Source of the DNA: Calidihabitans tengchongensis
GTDB taxonomy: Bacteria > Sysuimicrobiota > Sysuimicrobiia > Sysuimicrobiales > Kaftiobacteriaceae
NCBI GenBank assembly: GCA_031459615.1
Contig: JAVKIE010000006.1
Location: 62,001-126,000 of the forward strand
Direction: 5' to 3'
Length of the DNA stretch: 64,000 nt
Positions 40,254 to 50,400 of this stretch are shown here, in pieces. The notes below the pieces were generated by a model. That model saw only the letters and a list, made by a program, of their open reading frames with translations. It did not search any database and had not been told where the DNA came from. Numbering within the stretch: the first letter of the stretch is position 1; every line of letters begins with the position of its first letter. The position numbers and the translations under genes are program-made.

Positions 40254-41129
40254 TCAGTCGGGCGCGAACGGACGGCCCAGCGCCTCCGGCCGGGCCAGCC
40301 CCCAGCGGCTGCGGAACCAGGGGGTGGAGATGACCACCAGGATGGGGATGGTGACGGCGAACGGCACGGTGCGCCAGATGTACCGGGACAGCACGCCGGG
40401 CAGGACCAGTTCGGGGCTGAGGGACAGCTGCCACATGATCCCGAACAGCGTGGCGCCGGCCAGCAAGATCCACGGATTCCACATGGAGAAGAACACCAGG
40501 GCCAGGCTGACAAACCCCCACCCCATCAGGAAGTTGTAGGTCCACACGGGGTTGTAGGACAGGGTGTAGACCGCGCCCCCCAGGGCACCCAGCACCCCGC
40601 CCCAGACCACGCACAGGTAGCGGGTGAGGCCCACGGGGACGCCCGACGCCTCGGCCGCCAGCGGGTTCTCCCCCACCGACCGGATGGCCAGCCCCGCGCC
40701 GGTCCGGAACAGGACCACCGCGCTCACCACCACCAGCGCGACCCCCGCGTACACGAACGGCGACAGGCCAAAGGCCCCCGCCATCCGCGGCAGCCCCAGC
40801 GGGCCGGTGAAGGGGCTGCCCAGGTAGGTGGTCAGGCCGAAGCTGAGGATCCACAGACCCATCCCGCTCACCACCTGATCCCCCCGCAGGGTGATGGAGA
40901 AGAACCCGTGGGCCAGCCCCAGCACCGTTCCCACCGCCACGGCGGCCGCCAGGGCGGCCAGGTAGCTGGCGGTCAGCCGCGCGGCGATGAAGGCCGCGGT
41001 GCCGCCGAACAGCATCAGGCCTTCCAGGCCCACGTTGAGGGTCCCCGCGCGCTGGTTGACCAGTTCCCCCAGCGCCGCGAAGACGAAGACGGTGCTGGCC
41101 TCCAGGCTGCGGGCGAGCAGGTCCCACAC
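40254..41129 (-). CDS. ABC transporter permease, BMP/nucleoside type (second system)
   Basis: The 291-residue NupQ-type permease has eight to nine helices and the motif LVNQRAGTLNVGLEGLMLFGG. It is the last gene of the minus-strand BMP-ATPase-permease-permease operon. The GTG start lies 6 bp after the preceding permease. Confidence 0.9.
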   Translation of the reverse strand: MWDLLARSLEASTVFVFAALGELVNQRAGTLNVGLEGLMLFGGTAAFIAARLTASYLAALAAAVAVGTVLGLAHGFFSITLRGDQVVSGMGLWILSFGLTTYLGSPFTGPLGLPRMAGAFGLSPFVYAGVALVVVSAVVLFRTGAGLAIRSVGENPLAAEASGVPVGLTRYLCVVWGGVLGALGGAVYTLSYNPVWTYNFLMGWGFVSLALVFFSMWNPWILLAGATLFGIMWQLSLSPELVLPGVLSRYIWRTVPFAVTIPILVVISTPWFRSRWGLARPEALGRPFAPD

Positions 41130-41135
41130 GGCGTG

Positions 41136-42278
41136 CTACCCCCGGCGCGTGCCCGCGGCCGGCCGGAGGACCCCGGCGGGCACCCGCCGCCAGACCACCC
41201 GGAACCGGTCCAGGATGTGGGAGGCCACGAACGTCATCATCAGCAGCCCCAGCAGCGCGTAATCCACGCCGAACGGCAGCCGCAACATCCCCTGGGCAAA
41301 GCGCGCTCCCAGGGACAACCCCGCCAGGAGGACGGCGATGGGCACGGCCGCCAGGGCGGACCCCCGCGCGATCAGCGCGGTGATGAGGCCGTAAAAGCTC
41401 AGGTCGCCGTAGAACCCGTAGTTGCCGGGGATCTTGTACAGCCCGGGGATGGCGGCAAACGTGTGGTACCCGGCCAGGCCGGCGCTGGCCCCCCCGACCG
41501 CGAACACCAGCAGCGACAGGGCCAGCGGGCTGATGCCACCATAGCGGGCGGCCTGGGGGTTCTCCCCGAACGCCCGGATGCGGTAGCCCAGGGCGGTCCG
41601 CGCCAGGACCGGATCGATCAGGAGCGCCCCCGCCGCCCCCAGGGCGGCGGTGACCGGCAGCCCGGCCACCAGCGGCGCCCGCAGCGCCGCCGGGAGGGTG
41701 AAGCTCTCACCCTCGGCCGTGGCGCCCATCAGCGGTCCGCCTTCTTTGATCATGAACGACACCAGCCAGAACAGGATCGAGTTCAGCATCATGGTGACCA
41801 GGATCTCGTTGACCTGGAGGCGGGCCCGCAGTGCGCCGGCCAGGCTTCCCACCGCCGCGCCGGATGCGGCCGCGGCCAGGGCCATCAGTGCGATCACCAC
41901 CCCCGGCGGCCACCCCCCCGCGGCCTCCCGGGACATGCCCAGGGCCAGGGGCACGGCGAACGCCGCCAGCGCTCCCGCATAGACCTGGCCGGGAAGGCCG
42001 ATGTTCCACAGGCCCGCCCGCAAGGGCAGCAGGAAGGCGTAGGTGCACAGCAGCAGGTACACCGCCCGGTGCGCGGTGGCCGCGGCCCCGTGGGGGTTGA
42101 AGAAGGCGTAGGAGAACACCACCCGGTAGCCGGCCAGCACGCCGGCCTCGGAGGAGGCGAACAGCGCGCTGGCCAGGACCAGGGCCAGCGCGATGGCCAG
42201 CAGGGCCGCCAGCGCCGCCGACGACGCCGAGCGGGTCTGCCGCGGCTGGAGGGCCACCTGGTAGCGGCCCACGATCAC
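41136..42278 (-). CDS. ABC transporter permease, BMP/nucleoside type (second system)
   Basis: The 380-residue permease has about ten helices and the motif LRAGLWNIGLPGQVYAGAL, where the usual AEGQ is LPGQ, plus LQVNEILVTMMLNSILFWL. The GTG start overlaps the ATPase stop by 4 nt. It pairs with the permease that follows. Confidence 0.9.
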   Translation of the reverse strand: MIVGRYQVALQPRQTRSASSAALAALLAIALALVLASALFASSEAGVLAGYRVVFSYAFFNPHGAAATAHRAVYLLLCTYAFLLPLRAGLWNIGLPGQVYAGALAAFAVPLALGMSREAAGGWPPGVVIALMALAAAASGAAVGSLAGALRARLQVNEILVTMMLNSILFWLVSFMIKEGGPLMGATAEGESFTLPAALRAPLVAGLPVTAALGAAGALLIDPVLARTALGYRIRAFGENPQAARYGGISPLALSLLVFAVGGASAGLAGYHTFAAIPGLYKIPGNYGFYGDLSFYGLITALIARGSALAAVPIAVLLAGLSLGARFAQGMLRLPFGVDYALLGLLMMTFVASHILDRFRVVWRRVPAGVLRPAAGTRRG

Positions 42279-43831
42279 GGAACCCGCACCCCCGGCCGCA
42301 GGCCGGCCATCATGGCGCCCACCGTCCCGGCATCGGCCTGCCGGCGGGGCAGGACGGCCACGAACTGCCCCTCGTAGATGGGCGCCACCCAGTCGCTGCA
42401 GGACAGGATCTCGTCAAGGTCCTCGGAGATCAGCAGGACCGCCGCGCCCGCGGCCCGCGCCTCCAGGAGCTTGCTCCGGACGAATGCCGTAGCCTCCACG
42501 TCCAGCCCCTGGGTGGGCAGGTGGGCGATCAGCAGCCGCGGTGCCCGCGACAGCACCCGCCCCAGCACCAGCTTCTGGAGGTTCCCTCCCGACAGGTGGC
42601 GCGCGCGGACGTGCGGGTGGGGAGCCACCACGCCGAACGACGCCATGATGCGCTGGGTCAGCCCCTCCAGCCCCCCCGTGTCCAGCAGGCCGCGGGGCGT
42701 GAAGGCAGGGTCAAAGTGGTAGGTCAGGGTGGTGTTCTCCACCAGCGAGAAGGCCGCAATCGACGCCAGCTCGGTGCGGTCCGCCGGCACGTAGCCGATG
42801 CCCCGCTGCCAGCGGGCCAGGACCGACAGCCGGGTGATGTCCTGTCCGTCGAACACCACCGTCCCGGCGGCCGGCGGGCGCAGCCCCGCCAGGACCTGGG
42901 CCAGCTCCTCCTGGCCGTTGCCGGTGACCCCCGCCACGCCCAGGATCTCCCCCTCCCGCAGGGTGAACGACACCCCCCGCACCGAGGGCAGCCCCTTGTC
43001 GTTGTACACCCACAGGCCCTCCACCCGCAGCAGCGGGCGCCCCGCCACCGCCGCCTCCGCCGGCTGGAAGGACACGTCGCGGCCCACCATGTGGCGCACC
43101 AGGAGGTCCTCGGTGGCCTCGGCGGTGTTCAGGCACGCCACCACCCTGCCCCCTCGCAGGACGGTCACCCGGTGGCTGGCGGCCATGACGATGGGCAGCT
43201 TGTGGGTGACCAGCAGGACGGTGACTCCCTGCTCGTCCACCAGGGTGCGCAGCCCCTCCACCAGGGCGGCCACCTCGGGCGGGGTGAGCGCCGACGTGGG
43301 CTCGTCCAGGATCAGGATGCGGGCGCCCCCGTACAGCGCCTTCAGGATCTCCACCCACTGGCGCTGGCCCTCCGGCAGCTGCCACACCCTGGCGTCCAGG
43401 TCCAGCCGGACGCCGTACCGGGCACACAGGGCCTCCACCTCGGGCCGCATCCGGCGCAGGTGCAGCAGGCCCCGGGCCCGGGGGTGGCCCAGGATGATGT
43501 TCTCGAGGACGGTGTGGGCGGCCACCAGCCGGCGGGTCTGGTGGACCATGCCGATGCCCGCGGCGATGGCGTCGTGGGGGGACCGGAACTGCACCCGCCG
43601 TCCCCGCAGGTACAGCGCGCCCTCATCGGGGCGCACCAGGCCAAACAGGATGTTCATCAGGGTGGTCTTGCCGGCCCCGTTCTGGCCCAGGATGGCGTGC
43701 ACCTCGCCGGCCCGCACGTCCAGGTCCACGCGGTCGAGGGCCACCACGCCGGGAAACCGCTTGGTGATGCCGCGGGCGAGCAGCAGGGAAGCCGCCGGGT
43801 CGGGCGCCGGGAGAACGCGATCGGACATCAT
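42275..43831 (-). CDS. ABC transporter ATP-binding protein, BMP/nucleoside type (second system)
   Basis: The 518-residue double ATPase has an intact first domain (Walker A GQNGAGKTT, signature LPEGQRQ, Walker B ILILDEPTS) and a degenerate second domain (GVTGNGQEEL, signature LSGGNLQK, Walker B-like LLIAHLPTQGLD). The same asymmetry is found in the first system's ATPase at 15094. It follows the binding-protein gene after 127 bp that contain a strong hairpin. Confidence 0.92.
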   Translation of the reverse strand: MMSDRVLPAPDPAASLLLARGITKRFPGVVALDRVDLDVRAGEVHAILGQNGAGKTTLMNILFGLVRPDEGALYLRGRRVQFRSPHDAIAAGIGMVHQTRRLVAAHTVLENIILGHPRARGLLHLRRMRPEVEALCARYGVRLDLDARVWQLPEGQRQWVEILKALYGGARILILDEPTSALTPPEVAALVEGLRTLVDEQGVTVLLVTHKLPIVMAASHRVTVLRGGRVVACLNTAEATEDLLVRHMVGRDVSFQPAEAAVAGRPLLRVEGLWVYNDKGLPSVRGVSFTLREGEILGVAGVTGNGQEELAQVLAGLRPPAAGTVVFDGQDITRLSVLARWQRGIGYVPADRTELASIAAFSLVENTTLTYHFDPAFTPRGLLDTGGLEGLTQRIMASFGVVAPHPHVRARHLSGGNLQKLVLGRVLSRAPRLLIAHLPTQGLDVEATAFVRSKLLEARAAGAAVLLISEDLDEILSCSDWVAPIYEGQFVAVLPRRQADAGTVGAMMAGLRPGVRVP

Positions 43832-43861
43832 GGGGGATCAGCAGGCGCGGGCAGCGATGGA

Positions 43862-43903
43862 GAGGCTCCTCCCCGCCGCACGCCGGGCGGGGGGAGGAGC
43901 CTC
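43862..43903 (-). terminator. 13-bp stem between the BMP and ATPase genes
   Basis: GAGGCTCCTCCCC and GGGGAGGAGCCTC form a perfect 13-bp stem around a 16-nt GC-rich loop. It has no T-run. Lying after the binding-protein gene, it could attenuate read-through and stabilise the upstream mRNA, giving more binding protein than ATPase. Confidence 0.6.
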
Positions 43904-43958
43904 CTCGCGTCCTCGTCCATCCCGCCGGAACCGGAGGCCGGGTGCGCCGGTCCGCCGG

Positions 43959-45200
43959 TTACTTGAGGATGGTCATTCCCTCCAGGTCGAAGTTGAACTT
44001 GCCCAGCAGCCATTCGTCGGACGGCATCTCCCGGGCTTTCTTCACCACGGTGCCCTTGGGAGGAATCGGCGTCCCCGCCAGGGCCAGCCCGGTGCCGTTG
44101 CTCACAAAGGCGTGCTCGAAGAACGGGTCCCACTCCCCCTTCATCATCTGCTCCCGCCGCTGGGCGACCAGCCGCAGGATGGACGCGGGAATCAGCGGGC
44201 GGGCCTTGGGGCTGATGGCGTCCACGCCCACCTTCTTGTTGTTCATGATGTCCACGGTGGGCTCCACGGTGCCGTCGGCCAGGGTCATGGTGTCCTTCAT
44301 GCCCAGGTACAGCAGGGTGCGGGGGGTGCGGCTGCCGGCCAGCCAGTCGCGCACCATGCGGTCGTACAGGACCTCCCACCGGGTGTCAAAGGACACCGCC
44401 ACGGTGTCGGTGCTGGACCAGCCGTAGAATCCCACCACGTCCATGTCCTTGCCCACGAACCAGATCTTGCGCTCCTGGGCCACGTCCAGGGGGGACCCCG
44501 AGTCGGTCTGCTGGGTAAGCACGTCCACCCGCTGCTGGGTCACCAGGGTGGTGGCCACCTCCCGTTCCTCGGCGGGCTTGTACCAGTCGCCCACGTACTT
44601 GACATACACGGTGACGCGCTTGTTCAGGGCGCGGGCCGCATCCTGCACGCCCAGGAAGAATCCCGCCTGGCGGCGCAGCACCTGCACGTTGGGGAAGGCC
44701 GACACGATCCCGATGTTCCCCGTGCGGGTCAGGGCGCCGGCGATCAGCCCTTCCAGGTACAGCGCCTGGTACTGACGCGGGAAGAACCGGATGAAGTTGC
44801 GCTTGGTGGTCACGTCGCTGGCCACCACCGACGCGAAGTAGACGTCCGGGTACTTGTCGGCGATGTCCTTCAGGGGCAGGCCCATGAACTCGGCGTTGCC
44901 GACCACGATGGTCGCCCCCTGGCGGATGAGCTCCTCGGCGTAGGGGATGGTGAGGTCGGGTCCGACCTCCTCCCGGTAGACGTACTTGATGGCGGGATAC
45001 TTCTCGGCGATGCGCTGGCCGGCCCGGTGGTGCGCGCCCGACCAGGTGGTGCCCTTGATGACGCTGAAGTGCAGGATGGCCAGCGTCCCCGACTGGCGCG
45101 GCGCCGCTGCGCCCACCGCCGCCACCGCCGCCACCAGCAGGAGCGCGGCCGCGCCCCGCACCCACACAGTCCCCAGCCACCCCGGCGTCTGCCCTCTCAT
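43959..45200 (-). CDS. BMP family substrate-binding protein (second system)
   Basis: The 413-residue exported protein has a long signal region (hydrophobic residues 16-32, AAALLLVAAVAAVGAAA) and the BMP fold: TLAILHFSVIKGTTWSGAHHR, TIVVGNAEFMG, NIGIVSAFPNVQVLRR and TQQTDSGSPLDVAQ. It lacks a lipobox cysteine. It is the first gene of its operon. Low similarity to the BMP at 18802 suggests a different ligand within the nucleoside group. Confidence 0.9.
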   Translation of the reverse strand: MRGQTPGWLGTVWVRGAAALLLVAAVAAVGAAAPRQSGTLAILHFSVIKGTTWSGAHHRAGQRIAEKYPAIKYVYREEVGPDLTIPYAEELIRQGATIVVGNAEFMGLPLKDIADKYPDVYFASVVASDVTTKRNFIRFFPRQYQALYLEGLIAGALTRTGNIGIVSAFPNVQVLRRQAGFFLGVQDAARALNKRVTVYVKYVGDWYKPAEEREVATTLVTQQRVDVLTQQTDSGSPLDVAQERKIWFVGKDMDVVGFYGWSSTDTVAVSFDTRWEVLYDRMVRDWLAGSRTPRTLLYLGMKDTMTLADGTVEPTVDIMNNKKVGVDAISPKARPLIPASILRLVAQRREQMMKGEWDPFFEHAFVSNGTGLALAGTPIPPKGTVVKKAREMPSDEWLLGKFNFDLEGMTILK

Positions 45201-45304
45201 GGCCGCCCCTCCCGGTTCCAGGAATGTCAGGAGATCGGTGATCCCACGCGGTGTTGTGGGGGAGTTTCGCGGGAACGCGAAGGTTTTCCTCCGGCGCCGG
45301 CGCC

Positions 45305-46342
45305 TCAGGTGGCGCGCCGCGCCGGCTCCTCCGGGGGGCGGGCCAGGCGCATCAGCAGCGTCTCCAGCAGCAGCCGGGGGTGCACGTTGCGCCGCAGGGC
45401 GTCCTGCGCGTCCCGGACCGCGTCCAGGCGGGAGGCCAGGACGGCGGGAGGGGTGGAGGCGGCTGCCGCGGCGATGCGCTCCCGCCGGTCCGCGTTCGCC
45501 AGGTGGCGGTCGCTGCGGGTCTGCTGCCACACCAGCAGGTCCCGGTACCAGAACAGGGCGATCTCCAGCAGGTCGGCGAGGGCGTCCTTGTCCCGGGCGA
45601 GCTCCTCGGCGGCGTCCAGGATCTCCAGCGGGTCGGCGCGCTCGATCCGCTCCAGCAGGTCCAGGATCTTTTCCCGGCGCTGCCGGGCCTCCTCGGACGT
45701 GGCCCACTGGAGGGCCCGCCCCAGCTGTCCGCCCGACAGGATGGCGGCAAAGCGCGCATCCTCCGCCCGCAGCCCCCGCCGGAGGAGGGCCTGCTCCACG
45801 GCGGACAGCGGGATCAGGGCGAAGCGCACCAGCTGGCAGCGGGACACCACGGTGGGCGGCAGGGGGACGGTGGACTCGGCGATCAGGATGATCACCACCC
45901 GGGGCGGAGGCTCCTCCAGGACCTTCAGCAGGCTGTTGGCCGCCTCCGGGGTGAGGGTCTCGGCGTCCGCCAGGATGTACACCTTCCACCGGCCCTGGTA
46001 GGGCGGGTAGACCACGTCCCGCCGCAGGGCCAGGATCTGCCGGATCCCGATGCCTGTTCGGGTGGGATCGTCGGGGTCCAGGACCATGCCCCGGCTCACG
46101 TCCACCACCCGCACGTCGGGATGGCGCCCCGCGGCGATGGCGTCGCAGGACGGGCAGCGGCCGCAGGCGTCGCCGTCGGGCTGCTGGCAGTTCAGCAGCT
46201 GGGCAAACGCCAGGGCGGCCGACCGCCGCCCGACGCCCGCCGGCCCGGCGAACAGGTAGGCGTGGGACACCCGGCCGCCGCGCGCCGCCGCGCGCAGCAG
46301 CATCACGGCGTGGTCCTGATCCACCAGATCGGCAAACGGCAT
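45305..46342 (-). CDS. holB: DNA polymerase III delta' subunit
   Basis: The 345-residue clamp-loader AAA protein has a zinc-binding cluster (Cys52, Cys60, Cys63, Cys66; NCQQPDGDACGRCPSC), ADAETLTPEAANSLLKVLEEPP and the SRC motif in VVSRCQLVRF. The P-loop reads GPAGVGRRS: the catalytic lysine is arginine, consistent with the non-ATPase role of delta' in the loader. It lies 5 bp after darA in the tmk-darA-holB arrangement common in Gram-positive bacteria. Confidence 0.92.
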   Translation of the reverse strand: MPFADLVDQDHAVMLLRAAARGGRVSHAYLFAGPAGVGRRSAALAFAQLLNCQQPDGDACGRCPSCDAIAAGRHPDVRVVDVSRGMVLDPDDPTRTGIGIRQILALRRDVVYPPYQGRWKVYILADAETLTPEAANSLLKVLEEPPPRVVIILIAESTVPLPPTVVSRCQLVRFALIPLSAVEQALLRRGLRAEDARFAAILSGGQLGRALQWATSEEARQRREKILDLLERIERADPLEILDAAEELARDKDALADLLEIALFWYRDLLVWQQTRSDRHLANADRRERIAAAAASTPPAVLASRLDAVRDAQDALRRNVHPRLLLETLLMRLARPPEEPARRAT

Positions 46343-46347
46343 CCGGG

Positions 46348-46686
46348 TCAGAAGCGGGCCATGCGCTCCACCTGCAGGACGAAGACGATGGCCCCGCCCA
46401 CCTCCACCTTGACCGGATAGGTCACGTAGGAGTCCACCGGTTCCACCGCCGGCGGCATGGGGCTGACGAACTGCTCCCGGCGGTGGCAGCAGCGCTGGAT
46501 GATGCCGAGGACCGCGTCCACCTGGGCGTCGTCGACGCCGATGAGGATGGTGGAGTTCCCCTCGCGCAGGAAGCCTCCGGTGCTGGCCAGCATGGTGGCC
46601 TGGAACCCCTCGTCGGTGAGGGCGTCGATCAATCGCCCCGCGTCCTTTTCCTGGACGATGGTCAGGACGAGCTTGATGGAGGCCAC
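46348..46686 (-). CDS. darA: PII-like cyclic-di-AMP receptor (DarA/PstA/YaaQ)
   Basis: The 112-residue protein matches the YaaQ/DarA family: KLVLTIVQEKDAGRLIDALTDEGFQATMLASTGGFLREGNSTILIGV and a C-terminal GGAIVFVLQVERMARF (split here into family landmarks at residues 5-30 and 97-112). Characterised members bind c-di-AMP as trimers. The gene overlaps tmk by 25 nt and precedes holB by 5 bp. No c-di-AMP synthase is in the window. Confidence 0.92.
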   Translation of the reverse strand: MASIKLVLTIVQEKDAGRLIDALTDEGFQATMLASTGGFLREGNSTILIGVDDAQVDAVLGIIQRCCHRREQFVSPMPPAVEPVDSYVTYPVKVEVGGAIVFVLQVERMARF

Positions 46687-47327
46687 CCCCGCGCCGCCAG
46701 AAAGGCGTCCACCGCGTGCACGATCTCCCGGTGGACGCTCTCCTGGTCGCGGCCGCCGTCGACGACGCGAATGCGGTCGGGTTCTTCGTGTGCCAGTGCA
46801 AGGAATCCTGCCCTCACCCGCGCGTGGAAGGCCAGGTCCTCCCGCTCCAGCCGATCGCCGCCCTGGAGGCCTTCGGCGCCCGACACCCGCCGGGCCCGGG
46901 CCAGTCCCACGGCCGGGTCGATGTCCAGCAGGATGGTGAGGTCGGGCCGCAGGCCGCCGGTGGCGGCCTCGTTGACCTGGCGCACCACCTCCACCGGCAG
47001 CCCGCGCCCGTAGCCCTGGTAGGCTACCGACGCGTCCACGTAGCGTTCCGACAGGACCAGCTGGCCCGCCCGGAGGGCGGGTTCCACCACCTCGGCGACG
47101 AACTGGGCGCGGGCGGCGGCGAACAGGAGCATCTCGGTGCGGGGGGTCATCTCGGGGTGGGCGTGGTCCAGCAGCAACGCCCGGATCCGCTCGCCGATGG
47201 CCGTGCCGCCGGGCTCGCGGGTGTAGACCACCGGATAGCGGGACCGGAGGCGCTCGTACAGCAGGCGAGCCTGGGTCGTCTTGCCGGCTCCCTCGGGCCC
47301 CTCCAGGGTGATGAACAGCCCCCGCAT
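46662..47327 (-). CDS. tmk: thymidylate kinase
   Basis: The 221-residue kinase has the P-loop LEGPEGAGKTTQARLL, the DRX-like motif VYTREPGGTAIGERIR, LSERYVDASVAYQGYGRGLP and the lid region near DRLEREDLAFHARV. It phosphorylates dTMP. It is the first gene of tmk-darA-holB. The C-terminal low-complexity GWPPSSSS lies in the overlap with darA. Confidence 0.94.
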   Translation of the reverse strand: MRGLFITLEGPEGAGKTTQARLLYERLRSRYPVVYTREPGGTAIGERIRALLLDHAHPEMTPRTEMLLFAAARAQFVAEVVEPALRAGQLVLSERYVDASVAYQGYGRGLPVEVVRQVNEAATGGLRPDLTILLDIDPAVGLARARRVSGAEGLQGGDRLEREDLAFHARVRAGFLALAHEEPDRIRVVDGGRDQESVHREIVHAVDAFLAARGWPPSSSS

Positions 47328-47349
47328 CAGCGGCCGGCGGGCGGGGCGC

Positions 47350-48951
<1,602 letters not shown>

Positions 48952-48968
48952 CTGTGGAATGCAGCGAA

Positions 48969-49068
48969 GGGAGCCTCGCGGCTCCCCCCTCGCGCATCAC
49001 TCCGTCCTTTCCGCACCCGCCCCCATGGGGACGGGCATCCGCGATGTCTCACGCTCACAAAAATTATA
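48969..49068 (-). promoter_or_regulatory. extended -10 promoter and two-hairpin leader before the R3H ATPase gene
   Basis: TGGTATAAT (TATAAT at 49068-49063) is an extended -10 box without a good -35. The roughly 105-nt leader holds two hairpins: 49035-49016 (CCCG-CCCC / GGGG-CGGG) and 48986-48969 (GGGAGCC-GCGA-GGCTCCC with a GNRA loop). The remainder of the gap up to 49120 shows nothing recognisable. Confidence 0.65.
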
Positions 49069-49120
49069 CCACACCGGCGCCGGCCGCCGGACGCGGCGGA
49101 GGCATCGGCGGCGCCGACGG

Positions 49121-50299
49121 TCAGCGCGGCCGCACCTCCACCAGCAGGCAGGTGAGGTAGCCGGTCTCGAGCATCGCGGGGTGGACCGGGTGGTCGGCGG
49201 CCTGGCCCCGGCTCTCCACCAGCCGGACCGCCCGCCGGGCGTCGGCGGCCGCGTCGGCCACCACCGACAGCAGCAGGTCCTCCCCCACATGGTGGGAGCA
49301 TGAGCAGGTCACCAGCAACCCCCCGGGGCGCAACAGTTTCATCGCCCGCAGGTTGATCTCCTTGTAGCCGGCCAGGGCCCGCTCCACCGCGTCCCGGCTG
49401 CGGGCGAACGGCGGCGGGTCCAGGATGACCACGTCAAACCGCGCGCCGGCGGCCGCCAGGCGCCGCAGCTCGTCAAAGGCGTTTGCCTCGGAGAACGTGC
49501 ACAGCCCGGCGACCCCGTTCATCTCGGCGTGGCGGCGGGCGTGGGCCAGCGCGTCGGCGGAGATGTCCACCCCCACCACCCGGGCGGCCCCGGCCAGGGC
49601 CGCCTGGATCGCAAACGCCCCCGTGTAGCAGAAGACATCCAGGACCTCTGCCCCGCGGCACCGGGCCGCCACCGCCAGGCGGTTCTCCCGCTGGTCCAGG
49701 TAGAACCCCGTCTTCTGGCCCCGGGCCACGTCCACCGCCCAGCGGGCGGGGCCTTCGGCGACCTCCACCAGGGGTGGACGCTCCCCCCGCAGCCACCCGG
49801 CCCGCTCCGGCAGACCCTCCAGGCGTCGTACCGGTGCGTCGTTGCGCTCGTAGATGGCCGCCGGCTGGAGCACCTCCTCCAGCACCTCCGCCAGCATCTC
49901 GCGGCGGAGGTCCATCCCCGCCGTCACGGTCTGCACCACCACCACGTCGCCGTACCGGTCCACGATGAGACCCGGCAGGCGGTCGGCCTCCCCGTACACC
50001 ACCCGGACCGCCTGCCAGGATGCGGCCCACCGCGCCCGGTAGTCCAGGGCCTCCTGGATCCGGCGGCGGAAAAACTCCCGGTCGATCTCCTCCCGCTGGA
50101 CGGTCAGCAGGCGGACGGTCAGCGCCGACTGGGGGTTCACCAGCCCGCGCCCCACCCACTGCCCGCGCGCCGACCGCACGTCCACCACGTCGCCGACCTG
50201 GACGTCGCCCTCGATGCGGGCGATCTCCCCGGCGAAGATCCACAGGTAGCCGCCCCGCAGCCGCTGGTCCCGGCCGGGCTTGAGGACGACGGTGGCCAT
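49121..50299 (-). CDS. class I SAM-dependent rRNA methyltransferase (RlmI/PUA type)
   Basis: The 392-residue protein has an N-terminal PUA domain (residues 1-75, LKPGRDQRLRGGYLWIFAGEI), an RlmI-like central part with LPGLIVDRYGD and FYLDQRENR, and a Rossmann methyltransferase core with VLDVFCYTGAFAIQAAL and the catalytic-loop VVILDPPPFAR. E. coli RlmI makes m5C1962 in 23S rRNA; the homologue probably methylates rRNA cytosine. The C-terminal CSCSHHVGEDLLL is typical. ATG 50299 has no obvious ribosome binding site. Confidence 0.9.
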   Translation of the reverse strand: MATVVLKPGRDQRLRGGYLWIFAGEIARIEGDVQVGDVVDVRSARGQWVGRGLVNPQSALTVRLLTVQREEIDREFFRRRIQEALDYRARWAASWQAVRVVYGEADRLPGLIVDRYGDVVVVQTVTAGMDLRREMLAEVLEEVLQPAAIYERNDAPVRRLEGLPERAGWLRGERPPLVEVAEGPARWAVDVARGQKTGFYLDQRENRLAVAARCRGAEVLDVFCYTGAFAIQAALAGAARVVGVDISADALAHARRHAEMNGVAGLCTFSEANAFDELRRLAAAGARFDVVILDPPPFARSRDAVERALAGYKEINLRAMKLLRPGGLLVTCSCSHHVGEDLLLSVVADAAADARRAVRLVESRGQAADHPVHPAMLETGYLTCLLVEVRPR

Positions 50300-50309
50300 A
50301 GAGGATGAC

Positions 50310-50400
50310 CGCGGGGATCCGGGATCGGCGATCGCCGGAGCGGACCCGCGCCCCGCGCGGTCTGCATCCGGGACCGTTGATTCCGGCGTCCGCCGTCGCG
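50310..50400. repeat. GATC-rich intergenic element
   Basis: The gap between the methyltransferase and EndoQ genes contains GGGGATCCGGGATCGGCGAT and a palindromic GGCGATCGCC. It resembles elements at 35648-35749 (inside ddl), 55805-55840 and 63190-63220, which share cores such as GATCTCCGATCCCG and GATCCCGCA. Confidence 0.55.
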
